From JAVVHH01 sp050954595 (GTDB taxonomy: Bacteria > Pseudomonadota > Alphaproteobacteria > Acetobacterales > Acetobacteraceae), in NCBI GenBank assembly GCA_050954595.1, contig JBPBQE010000292.1, forward strand, positions 1-48,535: a stretch of 48,535 nucleotides of DNA, given 5' to 3'. The notes under the pieces were generated by a model that was given only the letters and a program-made list of their open reading frames with translations, was not told where the DNA came from and did no database searches. The position numbers were made by a program, and so were the translations under genes. Shown in pieces: positions 15,726-23,159 of the stretch (position 1 is its first letter; every line of letters starts with the position of its first letter).

Positions 15726-16478
15726 CTAGATGGCAGTGTAGCCGCCGTCGATCAGCAGGTCGGCGCCGGTCATGAAGCTGGAGGCGTCGCTGGCCAGAAA
15801 CAGCGCGGCGGATGCGATCTCGCCGGGCTGGCCGAGCCGGCCGATTGGATGCAGCGGCACACTGGCCGCACGGGCCGCCTCCATCGTCTTGTTGCGGACC
15901 AGCAGACGCCCGGTCTCGACCGCGCCGGGCGAGAGGCTGTTGACGCGGATGCCCTGCGCCGCATGGTCGAGCGCCATGACCTTGGCGAGCTGGATCAGCG
16001 CGCCCTTGGCGGCGCAATAGGCGGGGCGGCCGGGACTGCCGACATGGCCCAGTTGCGAGGCGACATGGATGATCGAGCCTCGGCCGGCTTCGATCATCGC
16101 CGGCAGGAACGCTCGGCTCATGTAGTAGGCGCCGGTCACCTGGATCGCGAAGACGCGGGACCATTCGTGCGGTGGCAGCTCGAGCACGTTGCCGACGGGA
16201 TCATAGGGCGCAGCTCCGTTGATCAGGACGTCGACGCGTTGCCAGGCGTCCAGGACCGTGCGGGCGGCGGCCAGGGTCGCGGCCTCGTCGGACACGTCGG
16301 CCGCCACCGCCATCGCCTGACCGCCGGCCGCCACGATCGCCTCGGCCAGTGCCGCGGGGGCAACCAGGTCCAGGCAGGCGACGCGGGCGCCCTCGGCCGC
16401 GAAGCAGTGAGCGATGGACTCGCCAATGCCGCCCGCCGCTCCGGTGATGACGGCGACCCGTCCTTCGAGTGCGCCCAT
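15726..16478 (-). CDS. Short-chain dehydrogenase/reductase
   Basis: A 250-residue classical SDR starting at ATG 16478, which shares one base with the preceding TAA stop. The cofactor-binding TGxxxGxG appears as TGAAGGIG (12-19); D37 (CLDL) after beta-2 suggests NAD(H) preference. The catalytic residues are S141, Y154 and K158 (SQLGHVGSPGRPAYCAAK). The usual tetrad Asn in the N-x-x-G segment appears replaced by Gln (AIQVTGAYY, Q113). The reading frame upstream of 16478 is antiphase to the DUF1028 gene and was excluded. In this operon a plausible role is oxidation or reduction of an aldehyde or alcohol intermediate such as 2-formylglutarate, but no sequence feature proves the substrate. Confidence 0.92.
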   Translation of the reverse strand: MGALEGRVAVITGAAGGIGESIAHCFAAEGARVACLDLVAPAALAEAIVAAGGQAMAVAADVSDEAATLAAARTVLDAWQRVDVLINGAAPYDPVGNVLELPPHEWSRVFAIQVTGAYYMSRAFLPAMIEAGRGSIIHVASQLGHVGSPGRPAYCAAKGALIQLAKVMALDHAAQGIRVNSLSPGAVETGRLLVRNKTMEAARAASVPLHPIGRLGQPGEIASAALFLASDASSFMTGADLLIDGGYTAI

Positions 16479-17146
16479 TAGATCATCTCCTTGAAGACCG
16501 GCGCGGCGGCCGGGTCGAGTGCGCGCGTGACGTAGTCGGCGGCTTGCGGCGCCCATATTTCCCAGATCGCGGCCAGTCGCGCGACCGGTTCGGCCTCGTC
16601 CCAATCCACCCGCAAATCGGTCTCGGGCCAAGCGGCGTCGGCGGCCACGAGCAGGCCGGCGGAGCGCACCGGCCCCACCTCCCCGCCCGCCGCCAGCCCG
16701 GCGCTCAGCGCCGCGATCAGCCGGGTACCGAGTTCGCCGTCCGCGTGCTCGAACGCCGATACCATCGCGGCCGGCACACCGGGATCGGCCAGCATGTTGC
16801 CCGCGGCCACGCAGTCCTGCCCGAGTGCCGCTGCATGGGTGTTGAGCACGCGCGCGCCGGAGAAGAACGCGGCGGGCCCCTCGGCACCGATGGCGGTGAG
16901 TTGGCGGAAGTCGATGTGCTCCCGGCTGTCGGCCAGGCGCTCGAGCGCGGTCTCGGGCGGGATGCCGAGCGCCATGAGATCGAGCGCCGCCGGGCCGAGG
17001 CGCGGGTCGGTGATGTTCTGCGAGCAGGCTGCGCCGATGCCGGGCCGAACGTGCGCGCAGCGTGCCGCGACGGCTGGTGAGGAGGAGGAGATTGCGATGC
17101 CGAAGCGGCCGGTCCGGGTGCAGCGGGCGGCGATGGAGAAGGTCAT
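16478..17146 (-). CDS. DUF1028 family protein
   Basis: A 222-residue protein beginning MTFSIAARCTRTGRFGIAISS, the characteristic DUF1028 N-terminus in which MTFS-hydrophobic is followed by a G-x-G-A-A-C-S-Q segment (here GIGAACSQNITDP). No signal peptide or membrane helix is visible. The family lacks an assigned biochemical function; members are often encoded beside RidA proteins, ABC importers and amidases. It starts at ATG 17146 overlapping the RidA stop (ATGA) and ends overlapping the SDR start, so it is translationally locked into the operon. I do not assign a reaction. Confidence 0.85.
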   Translation of the reverse strand: MTFSIAARCTRTGRFGIAISSSSPAVAARCAHVRPGIGAACSQNITDPRLGPAALDLMALGIPPETALERLADSREHIDFRQLTAIGAEGPAAFFSGARVLNTHAAALGQDCVAAGNMLADPGVPAAMVSAFEHADGELGTRLIAALSAGLAAGGEVGPVRSAGLLVAADAAWPETDLRVDWDEAEPVARLAAIWEIWAPQAADYVTRALDPAAAPVFKEMI

Positions 17147-17553
17147 GGGATCACCGCCGTGGCGTCGATCTCGACCAGCCAGTGTGGCCGCGCCAACGCC
17201 ACCACGACGAGCCCGGTGCAGACCGGATGCATACCGCGAATGTAGCTGCCCATGGTGCGGTAGACGGCCTCGCGGTGCCGGATGTCGGTGAGGTAGACGA
17301 CCAGCTTGCAGACATGCGCCATCTCGCCACCGGCTTCGGTGATGAGCTGCTGGATGTTCTGCATCACCTTGTGCGTCTGCGCGACGGGGTCGCCGAGGCC
17401 GACATCTTCGGCGCTGTCGAGATCTTGCGGGCATTGGCCGCGCAGGAAGATCGTGCTGCCGCGGGCGACGACGGCCTGGGCGAGGTCGTTGTCGAGGCGC
17501 TGCTCGGGGTAGGTCTCGGCGGTGTTGAAGGGGCGGATGCGGGTGTGGATCAT
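17143..17553 (-). CDS. RidA/YjgF/Rid family protein (reactive enamine/imine deaminase)
   Basis: A 136-residue single-domain protein starting at ATG 17553 (MIHTRIRPFNTAETYPEQRL). Visible family features are STIFLRGQCPQD, a THKVMQNIQQLITEAGGEM helix, KLVVYLTDIRHREAV and the C-terminal ARPHWLVEIDATAV strand. It is longer than the ~128-residue core. Archetypal RidA hydrolyses 2-aminoacrylate and other enamine/imine intermediates. The usual active-site Arg (R-x-C/A-V in E. coli) is not obvious near GMHPVCTGLVVVAL, so it may belong to another Rid subgroup. Being cotranscribed with an enamidase, whose reaction passes through an enamine/imine, is suggestive. It overlaps neighbours by ATGA on both sides. 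Confidence 0.88.
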   Translation of the reverse strand: MIHTRIRPFNTAETYPEQRLDNDLAQAVVARGSTIFLRGQCPQDLDSAEDVGLGDPVAQTHKVMQNIQQLITEAGGEMAHVCKLVVYLTDIRHREAVYRTMGSYIRGMHPVCTGLVVVALARPHWLVEIDATAVIP

Positions 17554-18779
17554 GCGGCGCTCCGATGCGCTTGGATGTGACCGGCCACCACCTCGGCATC
17601 GCGCCACACGCCCCAGATGAAGGAGGAGGAGCGGTTACGGAGCCAGGGTAGGCCGAGGAAGTAGAGCCCGGGCACGGGGGAAGCGCCGTCCTGATGGCGC
17701 GGTTTGCCATCGGCATCGAAGGTGTCGACGTCGAGCCAGCCGAAATCGTTGGCGTAGCCGGTGGCCCAGATGACCGTGCCGATGCCGGCTTCGGCCAGAT
17801 CGAGGTGCAGTATCGGATCGGTGAGGCAGGCCGGGTCGGGCAGCATCACGCGGGCGTCGGGGTCGACGGGTAGATCCAGTCCCTCGCGGGCCGCGAAGGC
17901 ATCGGCGCTGTCGAGCACCGCGAGGTAGTCCGCGTCACCGCGGGCGATGTTGTCCGCGAGGTCGGGCGCGAACCGCATCACCCCGTTCTCGACGCTTTCG
18001 GCGCGGCCAAGAAGCGTCATGCCGTGCGCCGCAGCCGCACGGAAATCGATCGTCTTGCCGCCGTCGGCACCGCTCACGGCCAGGGTGATGTGCTCGGTGC
18101 CGGGTCCTCTGGTCTTCTCGTCCCAATGGCCCAGGATGCCGAGCCACCAGCAGTAGTCCCGTCCGCGGTAGCGGCGGGGCGGGCGGTTGTGCGGGCCGAT
18201 GGAAAGGAACACGCGTCGGCCCGCGCGCAGCAACTCGTCGGCGATCTGCGAGCCCGACGATCCCGCGCCTACCACCAGCACGGCACCCGACGGCAAGGCG
18301 GCGGGATTTTTGTAGGCGGCGGAATGGAGCTGCAAGATTGGCGCGTCGGCGGGCACCAACGACGGGAGGAGCGGGCGCTGGAACGGTCCGGTGGCGACGA
18401 CAACGCTGGCGGCCTCGATGGTGCCGTCCGGGGTTTCGGCCACGAAGCCGTTTGCGGATTGCCGCAATGAATTCACCTCGACGCCGCAGCGGATCGGGGC
18501 GTCGATCTGGCCGGCGAACTCCTCGAAATACTGCACCATTTGGTCGCGCGGCGCGAAGGCATCGGGATCGACCTCCGTGAACAGTTTCTCCGGAAACCGG
18601 TCGTGCCAGGCGGGCCCGTTGGCGACCAGGGAGTCCCACCGCTCCGAGCGCCAGCGTTCGGCGATGCGGTGCCGTTCGACCACCAGATGTGGCAGGCCGC
18701 GCTGGCTGAGGCGTCGGCTCATCGCCAGCCCGGCCTGCCCCGCGCCGATGACGAGCGTGTCGACCCGTTCGGCGCTCAC
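17550..18779 (-). CDS. Flavin-dependent monooxygenase (CzcO/YUCCA-like, NAD(P)H:FAD)
   Basis: A 409-residue two-dinucleotide-fold flavoprotein. FAD binds at VIGAGQAGLA (11-20) and NADPH at VVGAGSSGSQIA (169-180). Between them LQLHSAAYKNP resembles the linker motif of class B flavin monooxygenases, and the C-terminal half has VIWATGYANDF. Such enzymes oxygenate nucleophilic N, S or carbonyl groups. The GTG start at 18779 overlaps the DUF1185 stop (GTGA), and the stop overlaps the RidA ATG. Its presence in an operon otherwise matching a reductive pyridine pathway is unexpected. It might oxygenate a side substrate such as an N-alkyl pyridine or an aldehyde intermediate; that is speculation. Confidence 0.88.
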   Translation of the reverse strand: MSAERVDTLVIGAGQAGLAMSRRLSQRGLPHLVVERHRIAERWRSERWDSLVANGPAWHDRFPEKLFTEVDPDAFAPRDQMVQYFEEFAGQIDAPIRCGVEVNSLRQSANGFVAETPDGTIEAASVVVATGPFQRPLLPSLVPADAPILQLHSAAYKNPAALPSGAVLVVGAGSSGSQIADELLRAGRRVFLSIGPHNRPPRRYRGRDYCWWLGILGHWDEKTRGPGTEHITLAVSGADGGKTIDFRAAAAHGMTLLGRAESVENGVMRFAPDLADNIARGDADYLAVLDSADAFAAREGLDLPVDPDARVMLPDPACLTDPILHLDLAEAGIGTVIWATGYANDFGWLDVDTFDADGKPRHQDGASPVPGLYFLGLPWLRNRSSSFIWGVWRDAEVVAGHIQAHRSAA

Positions 18780-19360
18780 CGCAGCCCGTCTTTGCCGACG
18801 ATCGCGTCGGCAGTAAGCCCGCCAATGCGTGGGTGGGGTCGGCCGCCATCCGTGGCGGCGACGGCGACCAGGATCTCGCCGGCGCGGGGGGCGTCGGCGA
18901 TGCGGATCTCGATCGCGTCGAAATGGCTGCGGACGTAGGCGGCGTCCTTGTGCCCGAGCGGGACGTCGAGCGTGACGCCGGGTCCGCCGCGCTTCTTGGC
19001 CGACGGAATCAGCGCCGCGCCGCCCCCGAGCGCGGCGCGGATCGGGGTGCCCATGGTCGGGTGCAGGAGGGCGGCAGCGTGCTCCAACTCGCCGTCTTCG
19101 CCGACGGCGGCGGCCTTGCCGTAGCTCTGCACCAGAGCGCCGTCGATGCCGAGGGCGGCGACAGCGCGGGCTATCAACAGGCCGCCCAGTTCGGCACCGA
19201 TCTCGATCAGCGGCGTGAGATCCTCGACATATTGGCCGGCGAAGGGGTTGGCGATCACCGCGGCGGCTACGGCACGGCGGACCGGCGGCGTGACCGCCCT
19301 GCCCCCCTCGGTCAACGTCTCATCCAGCAGCACCACGATCTTGCGTATGTCGGCTTTCAT
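18776..19360 (-). CDS. Amino acid synthesis family protein (DUF1185)
   Basis: A 194-residue protein starting at ATG 19360 (MKADIRKIVVLLDETLTEGG), four bases into the UPF0280 stop. Recognisable DUF1185 features are the N-terminal I-R-K-I-V-V strand, NPFAGQYVEDLTPLIEIGAELG, and a C-terminal RSHFDAIEIRIADAPR segment. The longer open frame to 19939 is an antiphase extension and was rejected. The biochemical role of the family is undefined despite its name. It commonly neighbours UPF0280 and 6-hydroxynicotinate-reductase-like genes, as here, which suggests a role in that pathway or in maturation of its enzymes. Confidence 0.82.
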   Translation of the reverse strand: MKADIRKIVVLLDETLTEGGRAVTPPVRRAVAAAVIANPFAGQYVEDLTPLIEIGAELGGLLIARAVAALGIDGALVQSYGKAAAVGEDGELEHAAALLHPTMGTPIRAALGGGAALIPSAKKRGGPGVTLDVPLGHKDAAYVRSHFDAIEIRIADAPRAGEILVAVAATDGGRPHPRIGGLTADAIVGKDGLR

Positions 19361-20160
19361 CTCCGCCCTCTCCCGATGATCCTGGTTTGTCCGCCCAGCC
19401 GTAGCACGGCGCCTGCGACCGACAGGGCAACGGCGCGGTCGGCGCCCCGATCGAGCGCCCGTGCGATCTCGTCCTCGGTGAGCGCGCCGACGCCGGTGGT
19501 GACGAGGCGATGGCCGAGATCGGAGTCGGGCTGCATGTCGCTGGCCGGTCGCCGCTCGATCGCCGGATGATCCGGCAGGTCGACGGCGTTGGCGATCACG
19601 GTCGCCGCGGCGTCGGCGGTTGCGGCGTCGGCGGCCAGCACCGTGACCGCATCGGCGATGCCGAGCGAGAACGAGCGGCCGCGCCAGCCGGAGGTGGCGA
19701 TGCCGCCGGATGCGTCGATGCGCCCTGTGGCAAGCGACGGCCGGTCGGGGCGGTCGACCAGGCCGATGGCATAGGTGTGGCCAGGGGCGAGGTGCAGGGC
19801 GATGTCGCCGCCATTGTTGACAAAGGCCCGGTCGAGCGCGGCGGCGTCGGTCATGACGCTCAGGACCGCGTCGGCGACCGACCCGGCGACTGCGGCCATT
19901 GGGGTGATGAAGCCGGGGTGTCGGGAAACGGCGTGCCACATCGAACGGGCAACCGTGCCGTTGGGGGCGGCGTTGGCGGCCGCTTGGCGGCGCAGGAGGG
20001 GAAGCTCGGCGCAGAGCTCGTCAAGCACGGTGGCCAAGCGGGCGATGGCGGCGGCGAAGGCGGCGCGAATCGCGGTGGGCGGTCCGTCGGCGCCGATGAT
20101 CAGGTCGATGGGGCCGTCATTGAGGTGCAAGCGGCCGTTCGGCAGGAGACGAGCTTGCAT
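19357..20160 (-). CDS. UPF0280 family protein (ApbE-like fold)
   Basis: A 267-residue protein starting at ATG 20160 (MQARLLPNGRLHLNDGPIDL). It shows UPF0280 landmarks: MAAVAGSVADAVL, AFVNNGGDIALHL and an IATSGWRGRSFSLGIADAVTVLA stretch, which parallel the A-G-A-x-A-D and N-x-G-G-D-I motifs of ApbE flavin transferases. I infer a shared fold and possibly flavin handling. The upstream extension of the frame (to 20250) runs through a palindromic repeat and was rejected. It sits between the 6-hydroxynicotinate-reductase-like gene and DUF1185, overlapping the latter by ATGA. Flavinylation or another maturation step of the reductase is a testable hypothesis, not a demonstrated function. Confidence 0.82.
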   Translation of the reverse strand: MQARLLPNGRLHLNDGPIDLIIGADGPPTAIRAAFAAAIARLATVLDELCAELPLLRRQAAANAAPNGTVARSMWHAVSRHPGFITPMAAVAGSVADAVLSVMTDAAALDRAFVNNGGDIALHLAPGHTYAIGLVDRPDRPSLATGRIDASGGIATSGWRGRSFSLGIADAVTVLAADAATADAAATVIANAVDLPDHPAIERRPASDMQPDSDLGHRLVTTGVGALTEDEIARALDRGADRAVALSVAGAVLRLGGQTRIIGRGRR

Positions 20161-20166
20161 CCTGAA

Positions 20167-20284
20167 GTTCTCTCCCGCTGGCGGGAGCGGGTTGGGTGCG
20201 GGTGGAGCCACAGGCCGGTGGCTTGGGCTGGTTGGACCGGCCACCCTCACCCCGGCCCTCTCCCGCCAGCGGGAAAGGGAGAAC
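20167..20284. repeat. Inverted pair of palindromic repeats, family 2, between the reductase gene and UPF0280
   Basis: Two head-to-head copies of one unit. The left copy (20167-20206) reads GTTCTCTCCCGCTGGCGGGA and then GCGGGTTGGGTGCGGGTGG. The right copy (20241-20284), read on the opposite strand, has the same core TTCCCGCTGGCGGGAGAGGG and then CCGGGGTGAGGGTGG. Between them GGCCGGT (20213-20219) and ACCGGCC (20236-20242) form a further stem. The whole would fold into a large cruciform-like RNA. The right copy overlaps the last codons of the reductase gene, whose stop (20247-20249) lies within the repeat. Confidence 0.75.
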
Positions 20285-21698
20285 TCTGAAGCGGCCAGGG
20301 GTTGGTCTGATCTGGCGCGATGCGATTGGGTGAGGCACTGGCGACCTCATCCAGTGGCCGGATCTGATCGACGTGACCGCCGAGCGCAACATAGGCGTGC
20401 CGCGGCAGGCTGAACTCGATCGGCGCGACCAGGGCCGGCGTCGGCACCGAGCCGAAGGCGCCCTCCGGTAGCTTGGAGACGTCGACCATGAAGGTGATGC
20501 CGCCGCCGGGCCAGACGTAGGTGGGCGCGCCGCCGCAGGTCACGCGGGTGACGGCGTTCTTGACCGACCAGGTGAGCCGCACCGGGTTGTCGGTGACGCC
20601 GGAGCGGAGCGAGCCGCCGGCGCCGCCCATGAACAGCACGGTGGTCAGCGCCGGCTCGCAATTCTCTCGGATGCGGGCGGCGACGGCCTCGAGCGGCGGC
20701 GGTACCTGCGCGGCAACCGGGCGCAGCGCCTCGTCGAGCACGTAATAAGCGGCGTGCTCGCCGGTGGTGGAGACCATGAACAGGGTGAGGCCCGGCCGGG
20801 CGCCCTTGGCGGCGTCGAAGCGCTCCACGATGGTCAGCGGGTCCGTCAGATCGGTGCCGCCCCAGCCGGTGCCGGGGTTGGCGACGTTGAAGTAGCGACC
20901 CGGCGTCGAGCGTCGCCCGCGCATGCGAATGCCGGTGTCGGGCCAGCCGATCACCTTGCCGGCCTGGTGCTCCGAGATGACGCCGGTGATGTGGTCGTCC
21001 ACCACGACGACCTCGTCCACCAGGCCGAGCCATTGCGGCGCGAACATGCCGATGGTGGCGGAGCCGCAGCCGACGCGCATCCGCACCTCGCGCACGCCGT
21101 CGATCACCGGCGCCTGCCCGGCCGCGACCGTCAGCGTGGCGCCGCCATCAATGGAGAGATCGACCGGCTTGCGGTTGCACAGGTCGAGCAGCGCGTCGCA
21201 GGTGGCCTTGCCCTCGCGCTTGGAGCCGCCGGTGAGGTGATGCACGCCGCCGAGCGAGAGCATCTGCGAGCCGTATTCGCCGGTGGTGACGTGCCCGACC
21301 GCCTCGCCGCCGGCGCGGACCGCCGCGCCTTCCGGGCCGAGGAAGCGGTCGGTGTCGATCTTCACCTTCACGCCGCAGTAACTGAAGATGCCCTCAGTCA
21401 CGACGGTGATCATGTCGATGCCGTCGACCTCGCTCGAAACGATGAACGGGGCCGGCTTGTAGTCGGGATAGGTGGTGCCGGCGCCGATCGCGGTGACGAA
21501 GGTGGTGCTGCCGCTTTCGTCACCACCGAGAAACGCGACCAGGTCGGTGCCGCCCTCGACGGCACGGCCGAGCAGGACGTGCGGGTCGACGCGGACGAGT
21601 TCGCCGGCGGCGTTGGCGTAGCGGTCGCAGGCACCGGTCATGCCGTCGGCGATGAAGCACATCACCGGGCAGGCGTCGCAACGGATCTTGTCGGCCAT
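20247..21698 (-). CDS. hnr: 6-hydroxynicotinate reductase-like iron-sulfur protein
   Basis: A 483-residue protein. The N-terminus carries a Cys cluster C7-x2-C10-x3-C14-x9-C24 (CDACPVMC, then TGACDRY) that should bind Fe-S. The remainder is Gly-rich and matches my recollection of the 6-hydroxynicotinate reductase family (SYCGVKVKIDTDRFLGPEG, RVGCGSATIGMFA). In E. barkeri, Hnr reduces 6-hydroxynicotinate to 1,4,5,6-tetrahydro-6-oxonicotinate. Cotranscription with a molybdenum hydroxylase and an enamidase, the enzymes before and after it in that pathway, supports the call. The ATG at 21698 lies one base after the livF stop. The last ~13 residues (SSPFPAGGRGPG region) are encoded by a palindromic repeat, so the native C-terminus was probably replaced. 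Confidence 0.75.
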   Translation of the reverse strand: MADKIRCDACPVMCFIADGMTGACDRYANAAGELVRVDPHVLLGRAVEGGTDLVAFLGGDESGSTTFVTAIGAGTTYPDYKPAPFIVSSEVDGIDMITVVTEGIFSYCGVKVKIDTDRFLGPEGAAVRAGGEAVGHVTTGEYGSQMLSLGGVHHLTGGSKREGKATCDALLDLCNRKPVDLSIDGGATLTVAAGQAPVIDGVREVRMRVGCGSATIGMFAPQWLGLVDEVVVVDDHITGVISEHQAGKVIGWPDTGIRMRGRRSTPGRYFNVANPGTGWGGTDLTDPLTIVERFDAAKGARPGLTLFMVSTTGEHAAYYVLDEALRPVAAQVPPPLEAVAARIRENCEPALTTVLFMGGAGGSLRSGVTDNPVRLTWSVKNAVTRVTCGGAPTYVWPGGGITFMVDVSKLPEGAFGSVPTPALVAPIEFSLPRHAYVALGGHVDQIRPLDEVASASPNRIAPDQTNPWPLQSSPFPAGGRGPG

Positions 21699-21699
21699 G

Positions 21700-22401
21700 T
21701 CAGAGCGCCAGATAGCGGCGTTGCGCGTCGGCGTCGGCCGTCAGCGCCGCTGCCGTACCGGACCACACGACCCGGCCGCGCTCGAGCACCACGGCGTCGT
21801 CGCCGACCAGGCGGGCGAAATGCAGGTTCTGCTCGGCCAGCAACATGGTCGTCCCCTCCCGTTTCAACAGCAGCAGCGTGTCGGCCAGTTGTTCCACGAT
21901 CAGTGGCGACAGGCCTTCGCTGGGTTCGTCGAGCAGCAACAGCGTCGGATTACCCATCAACGTGCGGGCGATGGCCAGCATCTGCTGTTCGCCGCCGCTC
22001 ATGCGCCCGGCCGAGCGGTGCCGCATCTCGGCCAGGTTGGGGAACACGGCGAACAGCCGCTCCGGTGTCCAGGCTACGCCCTCCACCGCGGTGCGGGTGC
22101 CGACCTGCAGGTTCTCCATTACCGTGAGGTCGGTGAAGATGCGGCGCTCCTCCGGCACATAGCCCATGCCGCGGCGCGCGATGCGATACGGCTCCTCGCC
22201 GGCGACGTCGTGACCGAGAAAGTGGACGGAGCCGCGCGAGGGCCGTACCAGGCCGATCAAGGATTTGACGGTCGTGCTCTTGCCGGCGCCGTTGCGCCCC
22301 AACAACAAACATACGCTGCCCCGCGTCACCGACAGCGACACGCCCTGCAGCACCAGCGCCTGGCCGTAACGCGCCTCCAGCCCCTGCACGTCGAGCATCA
22401 T
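21700..22401 (-). CDS. livF: LivF-type ABC transporter ATP-binding protein
   Basis: A 233-residue ATPase of the branched-chain amino acid (HAAT) class. Walker A is GRNGAGKST (35-43), the Q-loop region GMGYVPEERRIFTDLTVMENL is typical of LivF, the signature is RMSGGEQQMLAIAR, and Walker B is LLLLDEPSEGLSP. It powers import together with LivG. It overlaps livG by ATGA and ends one base before the reductase start. In this setting the substrate is likely an aromatic or pyridine carboxylate rather than leucine; HAAT importers for aromatic acids are common in alphaproteobacteria. Confidence 0.93.
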   Translation of the reverse strand: MMLDVQGLEARYGQALVLQGVSLSVTRGSVCLLLGRNGAGKSTTVKSLIGLVRPSRGSVHFLGHDVAGEEPYRIARRGMGYVPEERRIFTDLTVMENLQVGTRTAVEGVAWTPERLFAVFPNLAEMRHRSAGRMSGGEQQMLAIARTLMGNPTLLLLDEPSEGLSPLIVEQLADTLLLLKREGTTMLLAEQNLHFARLVGDDAVVLERGRVVWSGTAAALTADADAQRRYLAL

Positions 22402-23159
22402 GACGGTGCCATGACCCGGCCGCCGCCCAGATAGATCTCCTGCACCAGCTTGTTGGCCCGGATCGCCGCCGCGTCGCCCTCGGCGACCAGACGCCCGCGG
22501 TCGAGCACCAGGATGCGGTCGGCGATGCCGAACACGATGTCCATGTCATGCTCGGTGAACAGCACCGCCAGGCCCTGCTCGGTCGCCAACCGACGGACAA
22601 GAGCCATGAGCGAGGTCCGCTCCGCCTGCGCCATGCCGGCGGTGGGTTCGTCCATCAGCAGTAGGCGCGGTTCGCCGGCCAGGGCCATGGCGAGTTCGAG
22701 GCGCTTGAGGTCACCGTAGGCCAGGATGCCCGCCGGGTCGCTCGCCTGGGCGTCGAGGCCGACCAGGGCCAGCACGCGGTCGGCGTCACCGGCGGCCTGG
22801 CCGGCGATGTCGCGCCAGAAGCGCCAGCTCTGCCGCCGGTGCGCCAGCAGCGCGGTCTGGACGTTCTCGCGCACCGTCATGGAGGCGAAGGTCTCGGTAA
22901 TTTGGAAGGTGCGGCCGACGCCGAGGCGGCAGAGGCCGCGCGGGGCCGTGCCGGTGATCGGGCGGTCGCCGAGGGTGATGCTGCCCGTGTTGGGACGAAG
23001 TTGGCCGCCGATCATGTTGAACGTAGTGGATTTGCCGGCGCCGTTGGGACCGATCAGCGCCAGCATCTCGGCCGGCGCCACCGCGAACGACACGTCGTCC
23101 ACCGCGCGGATGCCGCCCCAGCTCTTACCGAGGCCGGACACGGTGAGCACGGTGGTCAT
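22398..23159 (-). CDS. livG: LivG-type ABC transporter ATP-binding protein
   Basis: A 253-residue ATPase starting at ATG 23159, overlapping the LivHM stop. Walker A GPNGAGKST, the LivG-specific GVGRTFQITETFASMTVRENV block, a divergent signature ILAYGDLKRLELAMALA and Walker B LLLMDEPTAGM are visible. The C-terminus has the LivG-type ANKLVQEIYLGGG tail. The open frame extending to 23714 reads antiphase through the permease gene and was trimmed. It works with LivF and the fused permease. Confidence 0.92.
   Translation of the reverse strand: MTTVLTVSGLGKSWGGIRAVDDVSFAVAPAEMLALIGPNGAGKSTTFNMIGGQLRPNTGSITLGDRPITGTAPRGLCRLGVGRTFQITETFASMTVRENVQTALLAHRRQSWRFWRDIAGQAAGDADRVLALVGLDAQASDPAGILAYGDLKRLELAMALAGEPRLLLMDEPTAGMAQAERTSLMALVRRLATEQGLAVLFTEHDMDIVFGIADRILVLDRGRLVAEGDAAAIRANKLVQEIYLGGGRVMAPS

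Noticed and set aside
21500..21530. DESGSTT in the reductase as an ApbE-type flavinylation site
   Set aside because: The Asp-to-Ser spacing differs from the known acceptor consensus; kept only as a hint within a hypothesis.
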